Part shown: in pieces, positions 25,487 through 35,185 of the stretch
How the letters are laid out: the number at the start of each line of letters is the position of its first letter
Numbering within the stretch: position 1 is the first letter of the stretch
Source of the DNA: [Bacillus] enclensis
GTDB taxonomy: Bacteria > Bacillota > Bacilli > Bacillales > Bacillaceae_B
Reading direction: 5' to 3'
Assembly (NCBI RefSeq): GCF_001456935.1
Contig: NZ_KQ758487.1
Coordinates: 51,070 to 115,069, forward strand
DNA: 64,000 nucleotides
The notes under the pieces: generated by a model
The model's database searches: none
What the model was told of the DNA's origin: nothing
The model's input: only the letters and a program-made list of their open reading frames with translations
Program-made: the position numbers and the translations under genes

Positions 25487-26878
25487 TCAATACCCTGCCC
25501 CGCGCTCAATCCCATACTTTCTGATCCGGTACTGCAGATTCTGACGGCTCATGCCAAGTGATTTTGCAGTCTGGGTGATATTGTAATCATGGTGTTTTAA
25601 AGCTTTTTGAATATAATAAGTTTCGGCTTCCTCCACAAACTTTTCCAGTGGTTTTATATCGCTCCCCGTCTGGTAGAGAAAGTCAGATTGTTCTTTGACT
25701 CCCTGGCTGTAAAAACCGTGGTGCAGACGCTGTCTGAAACCGATGGGCAGATGATAGAAATCGATCATTTCTTCGAGGCCGGCCAGGTTGAAAGCACCTT
25801 CGATCACATGCTCCATCTCGCGAACATTCCCGGGCCAGTCGTATTCCAGGAAAGTATCTTCGACTTTCCTCGTCAGCCCCCTGATGTTCAAGGAGAAATG
25901 ATGATTGAACTGCTTGATGAAAAATGACAGCAGTTCTTTCAAATCTTCTTTCCGCTCGCGTAGGGAAGGGATGAAGATGGAAATAACGCTTAATCGATAA
26001 TACAGTTCTTTCAACAGGCGTCCTTCTGCAATCGCATCGATCGGGTCTTCATTTACGGTGGCGATCACCCGCACATCATAAGGGAGATTTGATTCCCCTT
26101 CCAAGATGTTTAACAGCTTTTTCTGAAGGGAAGGGGTTAATAGGTTGATTTCATCGAGAAGCAGCGTACCGCCATGCGCCTGCTGAAAAAGGTTTTGGTG
26201 ATTTACCGTTTCACTTAGGCCGGATGCTGCGGTGTGTCCATCGACCAGCATGCTTTCAAGCATGTCTTCCGGCAGGGAGGCGCAATTCTGTGCGATGAAT
26301 GGATGGTCAGAGCGGGCGCTTCCGTTATGGATGCTCTGGGCGAACAGCTCTTTACCGGTCCCTGCTTCTCCGCAGATCAAGACTGGGGAAGAGGTCATTG
26401 CCGCTTTTTTGCCGGTTTCGACGGCTTCCTTCAGCCGGACGTTCTTTCCGACGATACTGTCGAATGTATAGAGGGGATTCATGCGTTTGTGCGGATTGTC
26501 CCGCATCATCTTTTCCAGCATGGTGATATCCCGTGCGATTTCAATTGCGCCGATCAATACACTGTCATGGAAGATCGGAAACGTATCATTGATGGTCGTG
26601 ATTTCGATTCCATTTATATTAAAGTAGGTTTGTTTGACATTGAGCGCCGGCTCCCTGGTTTTCAGGACTTTAAGAAGGGTGCTTTCCTCTTCGCCGCGGA
26701 ATTGGAATACATCAAGCAGATTCTTGTCCAATACGTCTTCTATTTCCATTCCTTCTATTTCCCGCATTTTGCGGTTGTAGATGATCGTCCTGGCCCGTGA
26801 GTCGATGACATGGACACCCGTTTCGAGATGTTCAGCTACTTTTTCATACATATACAAGCGTTTTTCGGATTCCTGCAT
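25487..26878 (-). CDS. rocR: RocR-type regulator of arginine/ornithine catabolism, GAFTGA loop lost
   Basis: In B. subtilis RocR activates roc genes with sigma-54 (SigL) when arginine or ornithine is present. The protein has 463 residues (B. subtilis 461). A PAS-like sensor spans about 12-120. The AAA+ domain runs about 138-370, with Walker A GEAGTGKE (Lys176), Walker B LLLDE (239-243), and YRL and RERK motifs. A Fis-type HTH lies at about 434-455. The sigma-54 contact motif GAFTGA, expected near 215-222, is replaced by DGHTAASGLSE, and the following loop is also shortened. Sigma-54 activation is therefore doubtful. It is divergent from rocD. GGAGAGGGA precedes the ATG. Confidence 0.9.
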   Translation of the reverse strand: MQESEKRLYMYEKVAEHLETGVHVIDSRARTIIYNRKMREIEGMEIEDVLDKNLLDVFQFRGEEESTLLKVLKTREPALNVKQTYFNINGIEITTINDTFPIFHDSVLIGAIEIARDITMLEKMMRDNPHKRMNPLYTFDSIVGKNVRLKEAVETGKKAAMTSSPVLICGEAGTGKELFAQSIHNGSARSDHPFIAQNCASLPEDMLESMLVDGHTAASGLSETVNHQNLFQQAHGGTLLLDEINLLTPSLQKKLLNILEGESNLPYDVRVIATVNEDPIDAIAEGRLLKELYYRLSVISIFIPSLRERKEDLKELLSFFIKQFNHHFSLNIRGLTRKVEDTFLEYDWPGNVREMEHVIEGAFNLAGLEEMIDFYHLPIGFRQRLHHGFYSQGVKEQSDFLYQTGSDIKPLEKFVEEAETYYIQKALKHHDYNITQTAKSLGMSRQNLQYRIRKYGIERGAGY

Positions 26879-26968
26879 GATGTCCCTCTCCTCAATATTG
26901 ATGTTCCGGATTCTTTTTATGGCGGTGTAAATCCAATAAAATAATTATTCCAGCAGAACAAATTTATT

Positions 26969-26982
26969 TGTAAGCGCTTAAT
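26969..26982 (+). promoter_or_regulatory. cre-like CcpA site between rocR and rocD
   Basis: TGTAAGCGCTTAAT has a perfect TAAGCGCTTA palindrome core and one mismatch to TGWAARCGYTWNCW (the penultimate C). It lies upstream of both RocR-type sites. Confidence 0.55.
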
Positions 26983-27010
26983 GATAAAATTTTAAAAAAA
27001 CTCTTGAAAA

Positions 27011-27029
27011 ATGCAACCATCTTTTGCAT
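27011..27029 (+). promoter_or_regulatory. RocR-type upstream activating site 1
   Basis: ATGCAACCATCTTTTGCAT is an inverted repeat with ATGCAA/TTGCAT arms, like the RocR sites described before B. subtilis roc genes. Confidence 0.75.
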
Positions 27030-27054
27030 TATTATAAATGTAAGGGTTTTCTAA

Positions 27055-27073
27055 ATGCAAATTTTTTTTGCAT
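27055..27073 (+). promoter_or_regulatory. RocR-type upstream activating site 2
   Basis: ATGCAAATTTTTTTTGCAT has the same 19-base layout as site 1. The centres are 44 bases apart, about four helical turns, so both sites would face the same side of the DNA. Confidence 0.75.
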
Positions 27074-27160
27074 GTCTGTTATTTAACCTTAAAAAAAGAT
27101 TCCGCAAGCAGTAATTTTTATAAAAGGCATCCGTCATTTTAAGTAAGGAGGAATTTTGTT

Positions 27161-28357
27161 ATGTCAGTAAGTACTCATTCAATTATCGAACAAACAGAAA
27201 AGTATGGTGCGAAAAACTATCATCCGCTTCCAATTGTCATCTCACATGCAGAAGGTGTCTGGGTGAAGGATCCGGAAGGCAATAAGTACATGGATATGCT
27301 GAGTGCCTATTCAGCGGTCAATCAGGGGCACCGTCACCCGAAGGTCATTCAGGCGCTTAAGGATCAGGCAGACCGCGTGACTTTGACATCACGTGCATTC
27401 CATAACGATCAGCTGGCTCCATGGTATGAAAAGATCTGTAAACTGACTGGTAAGGATATGGCCCTTCCGATGAATACAGGTGCAGAAGCGGTGGAAACGG
27501 CCATCAAGACGGCTCGCCGCTGGGCTTATGATGTGAAAGGCGTGGAAGAAGACAGAGCGGAAATCATCGCTTGTAACGGAAACTTCCATGGAAGGACGAT
27601 GACGGCGGTTTCCCTTTCTTCAGAAGAAGAATACAAGCGCGGATTCGGTCCGATGCTCCCGGGCATCAACCTCATCAACTATGGTGACCTTGATGCATTG
27701 AAAGAAGCGATTACGCCGAACACTGCTGCATTCCTGATCGAACCGATCCAGGGCGAAGCGGGAATCGTCATCCCTCCTGAAGGGTTCCTGAAAGCAGCTT
27801 ACGAGCTTTGTAAAGAAAACAATGTGTTGTTTATCGCTGATGAAATCCAGGCCGGCCTTGCACGTTCAGGTAAAATGTTCGCATGTGAATGGGAAGATGT
27901 GGATCCGGATATGTACATCCTTGGAAAAGCACTCGGCGGCGGAGTATTCCCGATCTCCTGCGTTGTTGCAAGCAAAGAAGTCCTTGGTGTATTCAATCCA
28001 GGTTCACATGGCTCGACTTTCGGCGGAAATCCGATGGCTTGCGCAGTATCGGTCGCATCCCTTGATGTCCTCCTTGATGAAAAGCTTGCAGACCGTTCAC
28101 TTGAACTCGGTGAATACTTTATGAGTAAACTCCGTGAGATAGACAATCCTATGATTAAGGAAGTCCGAGGAAGAGGATTGTTCATAGGGGTTGAACTGCA
28201 TGAACCTGCACGTAAATATTGTGAACAATTGAAAGAGGAAGGGCTGCTTTGTAAAGAAACGCATGACACTGTGATCCGTTTCGCTCCTCCGCTTGTGATT
28301 TCACAGGAAGAGCTCGACTGGGCAATCGAACGCATCAAGAAAGTCCTTTCCAAATAA
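27161..28357 (+). CDS. rocD: Ornithine aminotransferase (RocD)
   Basis: PLP enzyme converting ornithine and 2-oxoglutarate to glutamate semialdehyde and glutamate in arginine breakdown. It has 398 residues (B. subtilis RocD 401). Seen are [69 protein letters not shown] with the cofactor Asp, and [13 protein letters not shown] with the Schiff-base Lys. AAGGAGGAA gives the start. RocR-type sites lie 90-150 bases upstream. rocG follows after 177 bases; no terminator is visible between them, so read-through is possible. Confidence 0.95.
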   Translation: MSVSTHSIIEQTEKYGAKNYHPLPIVISHAEGVWVKDPEGNKYMDMLSAYSAVNQGHRHPKVIQALKDQADRVTLTSRAFHNDQLAPWYEKICKLTGKDMALPMNTGAEAVETAIKTARRWAYDVKGVEEDRAEIIACNGNFHGRTMTAVSLSSEEEYKRGFGPMLPGINLINYGDLDALKEAITPNTAAFLIEPIQGEAGIVIPPEGFLKAAYELCKENNVLFIADEIQAGLARSGKMFACEWEDVDPDMYILGKALGGGVFPISCVVASKEVLGVFNPGSHGSTFGGNPMACAVSVASLDVLLDEKLADRSLELGEYFMSKLREIDNPMIKEVRGRGLFIGVELHEPARKYCEQLKEEGLLCKETHDTVIRFAPPLVISQEELDWAIERIKKVLSK

Positions 28358-28534
28358 GAAAAAAGCGGATTGGATAGAGCCCGAGCTTTCACGTTTTTCT
28401 TACGCCTTGAATAGATAAGTAGTGTCCCTTTAAAGCGCGTACGAAAGATTGTATTTATTTTTGAAAAGCCAATGGTTTAGTACAAGGTAATATGTTACAA
28501 TATCTACGTTTCAGATCACATAATAAAGAGGCGA

Positions 28535-29788
28535 ATGTTTAAAATGGGAGAAAACCTTAATCTGTTTACTTCTACACAGCATGTCATTAATGATGCTTTA
28601 TCAAAATTAGGTTACTCAGAGGAAATGTATGAACTCCTGAAAGAACCGATCCGTATGCTGACTGTCCGTATCCCTGTGCGCATGGATGACGGCAGCATCA
28701 AGGTATTCACTGGTTACCGTGCACAGCATAATGATGCAGTCGGACCTACCAAGGGGGGCGTTCGTTTTCACCCGGAAGTGGATGAAGAAGAAGTGAAAGC
28801 TTTGTCCATGTGGATGAGTCTGAAGTGCGGAATCGTCGATCTGCCGTATGGCGGAGGAAAAGGCGGTATTGTATGTGATCCGCGTACAATGTCTTTCACA
28901 GAACTTGAAAAGTTAAGCCGCGGATATGTGAGGGCGATCAGTCAGATTGTAGGACCGACTAAAGATATTCCTGCCCCTGATGTGTACACAAACTCGCAGA
29001 TCATGGCTTGGATGATGGATGAATACAGCCGTCTCCGAGAAAATGATTCACCCGGCTTCATCACGGGTAAACCGATCGTTCTCGGCGGTTCGCAGGGCCG
29101 TGAAAAAGCAACTGCTCAAGGGGTCACAATCTGTATCGATCAGGCAGCGAAGAAACGCGGCATCGATATTAAAGGTGCAAAGGTTGTCATCCAGGGATTC
29201 GGTAATGCAGGAAGTTTCCTTGCCAAGTTCATGCATGACGCCGGAGCGAAAGTGATCGCCATTTCCGATGCACATGGGGCACTTCATGATCCTGCCGGTC
29301 TGGATATTGATTACCTGCTGGATCGGCGCGATAGTTTCGGTACGGTAACGACTTTATTCGAGAATACGATCTCGAATAAAGAACTGCTGGAACTTGAATG
29401 TGATATCCTCGTCCCGGCAGCGATATCCAACCAAATCACGGAAAAGAATGCTCATGATATCAAGGCATCCATTGTGGTAGAAGCTGCAAATGGACCGACT
29501 ACTCTTGAAGCGACTCGCATCCTTTCAGAAAGAGGGATCCTGCTAGTACCCGATGTACTGGCAAGTGCCGGCGGTGTGACGGTATCCTACTTCGAATGGG
29601 TTCAGAACAATCAGGGGTACTACTGGTCCGAAGATGAAGTAAACGAGAAGCTTGAAGCTAAACTTGTCGATGCATTTAATAATGTATACGAAACATCCCA
29701 GAACCGCCGGGTCAATATGCGCCTGGCTGCATACATGGTCGGCGCTCGCAAGATGGCAGAGGCCTCAAGATTCAGAGGTTGGGTGTAA
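28535..29788 (+). CDS. rocG: NAD-specific glutamate dehydrogenase (RocG/GudB)
   Basis: Catabolic glutamate dehydrogenase giving 2-oxoglutarate and ammonia, the last step of arginine use. It has 417 residues. Visible are the substrate-site GPTKGGVRFHP, the catalytic-Lys region LPYGGGKGGI, GPTKDIPAPDVYTN and the Rossmann GFGNAGSFLAK. I see no sign of the short duplication that inactivates GudB of lab B. subtilis. The start may be ATG 28535 (ribosome site very near) or ATG 28544. An extended -10 TGTTACAAT at 28493-28501 could give its own promoter. RocG versus GudB cannot be settled by eye; context with rocD favours rocG. Confidence 0.92.
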   Translation: MFKMGENLNLFTSTQHVINDALSKLGYSEEMYELLKEPIRMLTVRIPVRMDDGSIKVFTGYRAQHNDAVGPTKGGVRFHPEVDEEEVKALSMWMSLKCGIVDLPYGGGKGGIVCDPRTMSFTELEKLSRGYVRAISQIVGPTKDIPAPDVYTNSQIMAWMMDEYSRLRENDSPGFITGKPIVLGGSQGREKATAQGVTICIDQAAKKRGIDIKGAKVVIQGFGNAGSFLAKFMHDAGAKVIAISDAHGALHDPAGLDIDYLLDRRDSFGTVTTLFENTISNKELLELECDILVPAAISNQITEKNAHDIKASIVVEAANGPTTLEATRILSERGILLVPDVLASAGGVTVSYFEWVQNNQGYYWSEDEVNEKLEAKLVDAFNNVYETSQNRRVNMRLAAYMVGARKMAEASRFRGWV

Positions 29789-29798
29789 CCCATCAAAT

Positions 29799-29846
29799 AA
29801 AAAGAACCTGTTCCCGATTCGTTCGGAACAGGTTCTTTTTGTTTTT
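29799..29846 (+). terminator. Terminator of rocG
   Basis: AAAAAGAACCTGTTCC and GGAACAGGTTCTTTTT form a perfect 16-bp stem. Confidence 0.95.
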
Positions 29847-29930
29847 TCAGCATATTACATAAGAATTATAATGGTGATTCATGCTATATTAACTTATATA
29901 TGAATTTATGCAGAACGAGGAGGGATCTCA

Positions 29931-31328
29931 TTGACGACAGCAATTGAAGAAACATCCCGTGAAATCATACATGACGCAATTATAAAGCAGAAGCAGTTTT
30001 TTAAAGAAGGCAGTACGAAGTCTCTGGATATGAGGAAACAAACGCTGCAGAAACTGGCAGATATTATCTCAAAGCACGAAAAAGAAATTATTGTTGCGCT
30101 GAAACAGGATTTGAATAAATCCGAAATGGAGAGCTACACAACAGAGATAGGTTTTCTCCTTGAAGAGATCAGGTTCACCCTGAAGCACATCGATGATTGG
30201 GCGGCTCCTGTCAAGGTGAAGACGGCAAAGACGCATGTTGGATCGAAAGCATATAAAATACCGGAGCCATACGGAAGCGCCCTTATCATTGCACCGTGGA
30301 ATTATCCTTTTCAGCTGGCACTTGCCCCTGTCATCGGAGCGATTGCTGCTGGAAATACAGTTGTCATAAAACCGTCCGAGCTCACACCGCACACATCGAA
30401 CCTGATTTCGCGTATCTTCCATTCCCATTTCGATCCGGAATATTTAGCGGTCATCGAAGGAGGGGTGGAAACGACACAGCATCTCTTGGAGCAGCCCTTT
30501 GACTATATTTTCTTTACAGGAAGTGTGCCGGTCGGGAAGGTTATCATGGAAGCAGCAGCGAAACAGCTGATACCCGTCACTTTAGAGCTCGGAGGGAAAA
30601 GCCCGTGTATTGTAGACTATACGGCCAATATCCCCCTTGCAGCCAAACGAATCGCATTCGGCAAGGTGACTAATGCTGGCCAGACTTGTGTGGCCCCTGA
30701 TTATCTTTTCGTTCATGAAAATGTAAAAGAACGGTTCATCACTGAATTCCAAAAAGCGGTCCGGGATTTTTATGGGAAAAATCCGCTTACCAATGACTCT
30801 TACGGCAAAATCGTGAATGAACGGCATTTCAACAGGCTGACCGATTATTTGCAGGACGGCGAAATCCTGACCGGCGGACGGGTGGACCATGCCTCACTGA
30901 AGATAGAGCCGACTCTCATGGTTCCGAAAGACCAGACTGTACCTGTCATGCAGGATGAAATTTTCGGACCGATATTTCCTGTATTGGGCTACGAAGATTT
31001 GAATGAAGTGATTGATTTTATCAACGACCGCCCCAAACCGCTTGCTCTTTATCTGTTCACGAGTGACGACCATGTTGCGGATAAGGTGAATGAATCTGTA
31101 TCTTACGGCGGGGGCTGCGTGAACGACACGCTCATGCATCTGGCTACTCCCTACCTTCCATTCGGGGGAGTTGGGGAAAGCGGGATCGGCAGTTACCACG
31201 GGGAATCGAGTTTTTCAGCATTTTCGCATTACAAAAGCATTTTGAAGCAAACAACAAAATTTGACGCCAGTTTTAAGTATCCCAATTCGAAATGGGGATT
31301 GAAAATAATAAAAAAACTGATGAAATGA
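29931..31328 (+). CDS. Class 3 aldehyde dehydrogenase (YwdH-like)
   Basis: NAD(P)-dependent dehydrogenase for medium or long-chain or aromatic aldehydes. It has 465 residues, shorter than the classical family, as in class 3. Seen are APWNYPFQLALAPVIGAIAAG, KPSELTPHTS, FTGSVPVGKVI, the catalytic Glu in [12 protein letters not shown] and the Cys in NAGQTCVAPDY. The C-terminal basic and hydrophobic tail (KSILKQTTKF onward, WGLKIIKKLMK) is typical of membrane-associated class 3 enzymes. It starts with TTG behind GAGGAGGGA. Substrate unknown. Confidence 0.9.
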   Translation: MTTAIEETSREIIHDAIIKQKQFFKEGSTKSLDMRKQTLQKLADIISKHEKEIIVALKQDLNKSEMESYTTEIGFLLEEIRFTLKHIDDWAAPVKVKTAKTHVGSKAYKIPEPYGSALIIAPWNYPFQLALAPVIGAIAAGNTVVIKPSELTPHTSNLISRIFHSHFDPEYLAVIEGGVETTQHLLEQPFDYIFFTGSVPVGKVIMEAAAKQLIPVTLELGGKSPCIVDYTANIPLAAKRIAFGKVTNAGQTCVAPDYLFVHENVKERFITEFQKAVRDFYGKNPLTNDSYGKIVNERHFNRLTDYLQDGEILTGGRVDHASLKIEPTLMVPKDQTVPVMQDEIFGPIFPVLGYEDLNEVIDFINDRPKPLALYLFTSDDHVADKVNESVSYGGGCVNDTLMHLATPYLPFGGVGESGIGSYHGESSFSAFSHYKSILKQTTKFDASFKYPNSKWGLKIIKKLMK

Positions 31329-31334
31329 TACGGA

Positions 31335-31371
31335 AGTGACTCATCGCAGAGGCTGATGAGTCACTTTTTTT
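31335..31371 (+). terminator. Terminator after the class 3 aldehyde dehydrogenase
   Basis: AGTGACTCATC pairs with GATGAGTCACT, followed by a T run. Confidence 0.93.
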
Positions 31372-31376
31372 AAAAA

Positions 31377-31417
31377 ACGAAAAACCCGCCCCCATGTGTT
31401 AAAAGAGAGGGACGGGT
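31377..31417 (-). terminator. Terminator of the DUF378 gene
   Basis: ACCCGCCCC and GGGACGGGT pair with one mismatch; the T run lies on the minus strand. Confidence 0.75.
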
Positions 31418-31431
31418 ATAATCTGTAAATG

Positions 31432-31665
31432 TTAGCGCGTAGGTTCTGTGTGTGGTTCTCTTTCGATCTCTTCTGTTGGCTTGAATAATAATCCGAGATT
31501 TATGAGACCTGCGATTCCCACTAATCCGTAAATGATACGGGACAGGGCAGAATCTTGTCCACCGAAGATTGCCGCTACCAGATCAAATTGGAAGAATCCG
31601 ATCAAACCCCAGTTGATGGCACCGATGATCGTTAGAACCAAAGCAATACGTTGAATTGCACTCAT
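31432..31665 (-). CDS. DUF378 small membrane protein (YuzA-like)
   Basis: A 77-residue protein with two transmembrane helices (about 6-32 and 44-64) and the DUF378 pattern TIIGAINWGLIGFFQFDLVAAIFGG ... IYGLVGIAGL, recognised as separate motifs. The tail is acidic and polar. ATG 31665 has AAGGAGGAAA ahead of it; a longer upstream frame has no site. Function unknown. It is divergent from yugJ, and B. subtilis YuzA is in the same neighbourhood as I recall. Confidence 0.88.
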   Translation of the reverse strand: MSAIQRIALVLTIIGAINWGLIGFFQFDLVAAIFGGQDSALSRIIYGLVGIAGLINLGLLFKPTEEIEREPHTEPTR

Positions 31666-31849
31666 GTTATTTTCCTCCTTAAACAATGGCTCATTTATAA
31701 GATGTCCACCCGCAGCATTCTTATTCCTGAAAAGAAAGTTTTTCTGTGTGCAGTTTCTTTGCATTTTGGGAAAGATATATTCGATAATAGAAATGTGGAT
31801 GAACGAGGCTGTAATGAAAGCCCGTCATGAATAAAGGAGGTAACGCAAT

Positions 31850-33013
31850 ATGAATACTTTTACTTTTTATAACCCGACCAAGTTGATTTTCGGTAAGGGG
31901 CAAGTGGAGCAATTGAAAGAACTGGTACCTCAATATGGAAAGAAAGTACTTGTCGTGTATGGCGGCGGAAGCATTAAACGAAATGGACTTTATGATCAGG
32001 TGATCTCCATTTTAAATAGCATTGATGCAGAAGTACATGAGCTTTCGGGTGTAGATCCGAACCCGCGTCTGTCCTCTGTAAGGGAAGGCGTTAAGATTTG
32101 TAAGGAAAACGATATCGATTTCCTTCTTGCGGTAGGCGGAGGCAGTGTCATCGACTGTACAAAAGCAATCGCAGCGGGAGCGAAATATGACGGCGACGCC
32201 TGGGATCTTGTGACGAAGAAGGCTTTCGCACATGAAGCCCTTCCATTTGGAACAGTGTTGACGCTTGCGGCGACTGGTTCTGAAATGAATGCAGGCTCCG
32301 TCATCACGAATTGGGAAACTCAAGAGAAATATGGCTGGGGCAGCCCTGTCACATTCCCTCAGTTCTCCATCCTTGATCCGGTAAACACATTCACTGTACC
32401 GAAGAATCATACGATCTATGGAATGGTGGATATGATGTCTCACGTGTTCGAGCAGTATTTCAATGACGCAACAAACACTCCTTTACAGGATCGTATGTGT
32501 GAGAGCACTTTGAGAACAGTCATTGAAACGGCTCCGAAGCTGATCAATGACCTTGAAAATTATGAACTGCGTGAAACGATCCTTTATTCAGGAACAATCG
32601 CGCTGAACGGAATGCTTCAAATGGGCTATCGCGGCGACTGGGCAAGCCATAACATCGAGCATGCGGTTTCTGCGGTATATGACATTCCACATGCCGGAGG
32701 ACTTGCGATTCTATTCCCGAACTGGATGAAGCACAACCTGAAGGTCAACCCTTCACGTTTCGCACAAATGGCTGAGCGCGTATTCGATGTGGATCCAACA
32801 GGAAAAACAGAAGAAGAAACGGCGCTTGAAGGAATCTCTAAGCTTCGTGAATTCTGGAGTTCAATCGGAGCACCATCCAGCCTTGCCGACTATGATATCG
32901 ATGACAGCAAACTCGACCTCATGGCCGACAAAGCAATGGCAAACGGAGAATTCGGCAACTTCAACAAACTAAACAAAGAAGACGTCCTTGCAATCCTGAG
33001 AGCATCTTTATAA
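31850..33013 (+). CDS. yugJ: Iron-containing alcohol dehydrogenase, NADH-dependent butanol dehydrogenase type (YugJ)
   Basis: Group III metal-dependent alcohol dehydrogenase reducing aldehydes to alcohols. It has 387 residues. Seen are the nucleotide loop [41 protein letters not shown] and the metal-binding segment [18 protein letters not shown] with its histidines. AAAGGAGGT gives the start. B. subtilis has two neighbouring copies (yugJ, yugK) before pgi; only one is present here, again beside pgi. Confidence 0.93.
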   Translation: MNTFTFYNPTKLIFGKGQVEQLKELVPQYGKKVLVVYGGGSIKRNGLYDQVISILNSIDAEVHELSGVDPNPRLSSVREGVKICKENDIDFLLAVGGGSVIDCTKAIAAGAKYDGDAWDLVTKKAFAHEALPFGTVLTLAATGSEMNAGSVITNWETQEKYGWGSPVTFPQFSILDPVNTFTVPKNHTIYGMVDMMSHVFEQYFNDATNTPLQDRMCESTLRTVIETAPKLINDLENYELRETILYSGTIALNGMLQMGYRGDWASHNIEHAVSAVYDIPHAGGLAILFPNWMKHNLKVNPSRFAQMAERVFDVDPTGKTEEETALEGISKLREFWSSIGAPSSLADYDIDDSKLDLMADKAMANGEFGNFNKLNKEDVLAILRASL

Positions 33014-33021
33014 TACCCATC

Positions 33022-33054
33022 AAAAAGAGCAGCCTTTATGGCTGCTCTTTTTTT
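33022..33054 (+). terminator. Terminator of yugJ
   Basis: AAAAAGAGCAGCC and GGCTGCTCTTTTT form a perfect stem with a 5-base loop. Confidence 0.95.
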
Positions 33055-33310
33055 AGGCTGATAATATAATAACTAATCGGATATGAACGAAAGTTGCTTC
33101 ATGAGAAAATTCCAGCATATTTGTTTTTTTAAGTATCCGCCATTATAAATGTTAGGGTGATTGGAGAGGAAGAAGACTACGGCGAAAATAACAGCCAATC
33201 AGAGTATCTTCTGTTCCAGCAAGGAAACTCAGGATCTCGATCGATCTAATGAAAGCTACCATCACATTTTTGTGTGTTTTTGGGGAGTATTATCCAAGTT
33301 AAAAACGGTT

Positions 33311-33444
33311 CCAGCGTTTGATTGGAGTGCAAAACGTAGACTCCTGCGGGAAAAGCGTGTTAGGTGAGACCCCGGAGGCGAAGCCGAGGAGGCTCACCAA
33401 CCGCCCGCGGAAAGCGAAGTTTTGCACGGAAATCAATAGCGGTG
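33311..33444. repeat. GC-rich Bacillaceae intergenic element, copy A
   Basis: An element of about 134 bases. One end, TTTGATTGGAGTGCAA, is the imperfect inverse of the other, TTGCACGGAAATCAA. The interior is GC-rich and partly self-complementary (CTCCTGCGGG, GGTGAGACCCC, GAGGAGGCTCACC). Related copies lie at 47010, 47924 and 63171, and a half copy at 33520. The rest of 33055-33722 shows no gene. Confidence 0.85.
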
Positions 33445-33519
33445 ATGAATGGAATCAAATAAGTTGGGAAGTTAAGATTGCTTCTCTAATTAGGGCGCCG
33501 GTTTCTTCAATAACATGAA

Positions 33520-33572
33520 GCTCACAGGTCACCCGCGGAAAGCGAAGCCTTGCACGGAAATCAAAAGCGGCG
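33520..33572. repeat. Half copy of the GC-rich element
   Basis: Only the right end is present: CACCCGCGGAAAGCGAAG, then CTTGCACGGAAATCAA and AGCGGCG. It lies 76 bases after copy A in the same orientation. Confidence 0.75.
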
Positions 33573-33728
33573 ATTAAAATCCGTTTTAAATCACCAAAAA
33601 CAGGGGAAAATCATCAAGTAAAGAAAAATTTCATCATGACTGCGCTTTCATAAATGGCGCGTTCTTGATTATCGTCTCAGCATTCGATAAAGTGAGATAG
33701 AATAAAATAATTTAATCGGAGGATGGTT

Positions 33729-35078
33729 ATGACACACATTCGTTTTGATTATTCAAAAGCGCTATCGTTTTTTGGAGAACATGAACTTACATATTTAAGT
33801 GATGCAGTGAAAGTTGCGCATCATTCTTTACACGAACAAACAGGGGCAGGCAGCGATTTCCTTGGATGGATCGATCTTCCTGTCGATTATGATAAAGAAG
33901 AATTCTCCCGCATCCAGAAGTCTGCAGAAAAAATTAAAAATGATTCCGATATCCTTCTTGTGATTGGAATCGGGGGTTCTTATCTTGGAGCACGTGCAGC
34001 CATCGAAATGCTGAACCACAGCTTCTATAATGCCCTTCCAAAAGAAAAGCGTTCGACTCCGCAGGTCCTTTTCCTCGGACAGAACATCAGCTCCACTTAT
34101 ATGAAGGATCTTATGGATCTTTTAGAAGGAAAAGACTTCTCGATCAATGTGATCTCAAAATCAGGTACTACGACCGAGCCTGCGATTGCATTCCGTATTT
34201 TCCGCAAGATGCTGGAAGAGAAGTATGGTGTTGAAGAAGCACAGAAGCGTATCTATGCAACAACGGATAAGGCGAAAGGTGCATTAAAAACACTTGCGAA
34301 CGATGAAGGTTATGAAACGTTTGTCGTACCAGATGACGTCGGCGGACGCTACTCTGTTCTTACAGCTGTAGGGCTGCTTCCGATTGCGGTGAGCGGTGTT
34401 GAAATCGAGCAGATGATGAAGGGTGCTGCCGAAGCACGTGAAGACTTCAGCAAGTCTGAATTGACTGAGAACCCGGCGTATCAATACGCAGCAGTGAGGA
34501 ATGTTCTTTACAACAAAGGCAAGACAATTGAAATGCTGATCAACTATGAGCCTGGCCTTCAATATTTTTCTGAATGGTGGAAGCAGTTGTTCGGCGAAAG
34601 TGAAGGGAAAGACCAGAAAGGAATCTTCCCTTCATCTGCGAACTTCTCAACCGATCTTCATTCTCTTGGACAATATGTTCAGGAAGGGCGCCGCGACTTG
34701 TTTGAAACAGTTATCAAAGTACAGGAGCCGCGTCATGAGCTGAAAATCGAAAAGGCTGACAGTGACCTTGACGGTTTGAACTATCTTGCAGGAGAAACAG
34801 TCGACTTTGTGAATAACAAAGCATTCGAAGGGACCCTTCTTGCTCATACGGACGGAGGAGTACCTAACCTGATCGTTGAGATTCCGGCGATGGATGCTTA
34901 TACATTCGGCTATCTCGTCTATTTCTTCGAGAAAGCATGTGCCATGAGCGGATACCTTCTCGGCGTCAATCCATTTGACCAGCCTGGTGTGGAAGCATAC
35001 AAAGTCAACATGTTCGCCCTTCTCGGAAAGCCTGGATTCGAAGAGAAAAAAGCTGAACTGGAAAAGCGTTTGAAATAA
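33729..35078 (+). CDS. pgi: Glucose-6-phosphate isomerase
   Basis: Glycolytic interconversion of glucose 6-phosphate and fructose 6-phosphate in the cytosol. It has 449 residues, nearly identical in length and layout to B. subtilis Pgi. Seen are [33 protein letters not shown] (phosphate site), [39 protein letters not shown] with the catalytic Glu region, and the family C-terminal signature [15 protein letters not shown] chose ATG 33729 since GGAGGA sits five bases before it; ATG 33723 overlaps that site. Confidence 0.96.
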   Translation: MTHIRFDYSKALSFFGEHELTYLSDAVKVAHHSLHEQTGAGSDFLGWIDLPVDYDKEEFSRIQKSAEKIKNDSDILLVIGIGGSYLGARAAIEMLNHSFYNALPKEKRSTPQVLFLGQNISSTYMKDLMDLLEGKDFSINVISKSGTTTEPAIAFRIFRKMLEEKYGVEEAQKRIYATTDKAKGALKTLANDEGYETFVVPDDVGGRYSVLTAVGLLPIAVSGVEIEQMMKGAAEAREDFSKSELTENPAYQYAAVRNVLYNKGKTIEMLINYEPGLQYFSEWWKQLFGESEGKDQKGIFPSSANFSTDLHSLGQYVQEGRRDLFETVIKVQEPRHELKIEKADSDLDGLNYLAGETVDFVNNKAFEGTLLAHTDGGVPNLIVEIPAMDAYTFGYLVYFFEKACAMSGYLLGVNPFDQPGVEAYKVNMFALLGKPGFEEKKAELEKRLK

Positions 35079-35090
35079 AACTGCATCGTA

Positions 35091-35129
35091 AAGAGCACGT
35101 GGAAATCTATTTCACGTGCTTCTTTTTTA
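35091..35129 (+). terminator. Terminator of pgi
   Basis: GCACGTG at 35095-35101 pairs with CACGTGC at 35113-35119, followed by TTCTTTTTT. Confidence 0.85.
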
Positions 35130-35185
35130 TACATCTTTCCCCCTCTTTTGGAAAAACTACTCCTAAAGAAAGGGGATTGATTTGA

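Noticed and set aside
24847..25524. Open frame of 225 codons across the phased arrays
   Set aside because: No ribosome site or protein-like composition; the frame is open only because the repeat units lack stops in that phase.
27044..27058. GG-N10-GC pair that could be a sigma-54 -24/-12 for rocD
   Set aside because: Only the bare GG and GC match; flanks do not fit TTGGCAC or TTGCAT, and it overlaps RocR-type site 2, leaving no room for activator and polymerase together.
33161..33518. Two overlapping short frames before pgi
   Set aside because: They run into the GC-rich repeat, lack ribosome sites and have no protein-like pattern.
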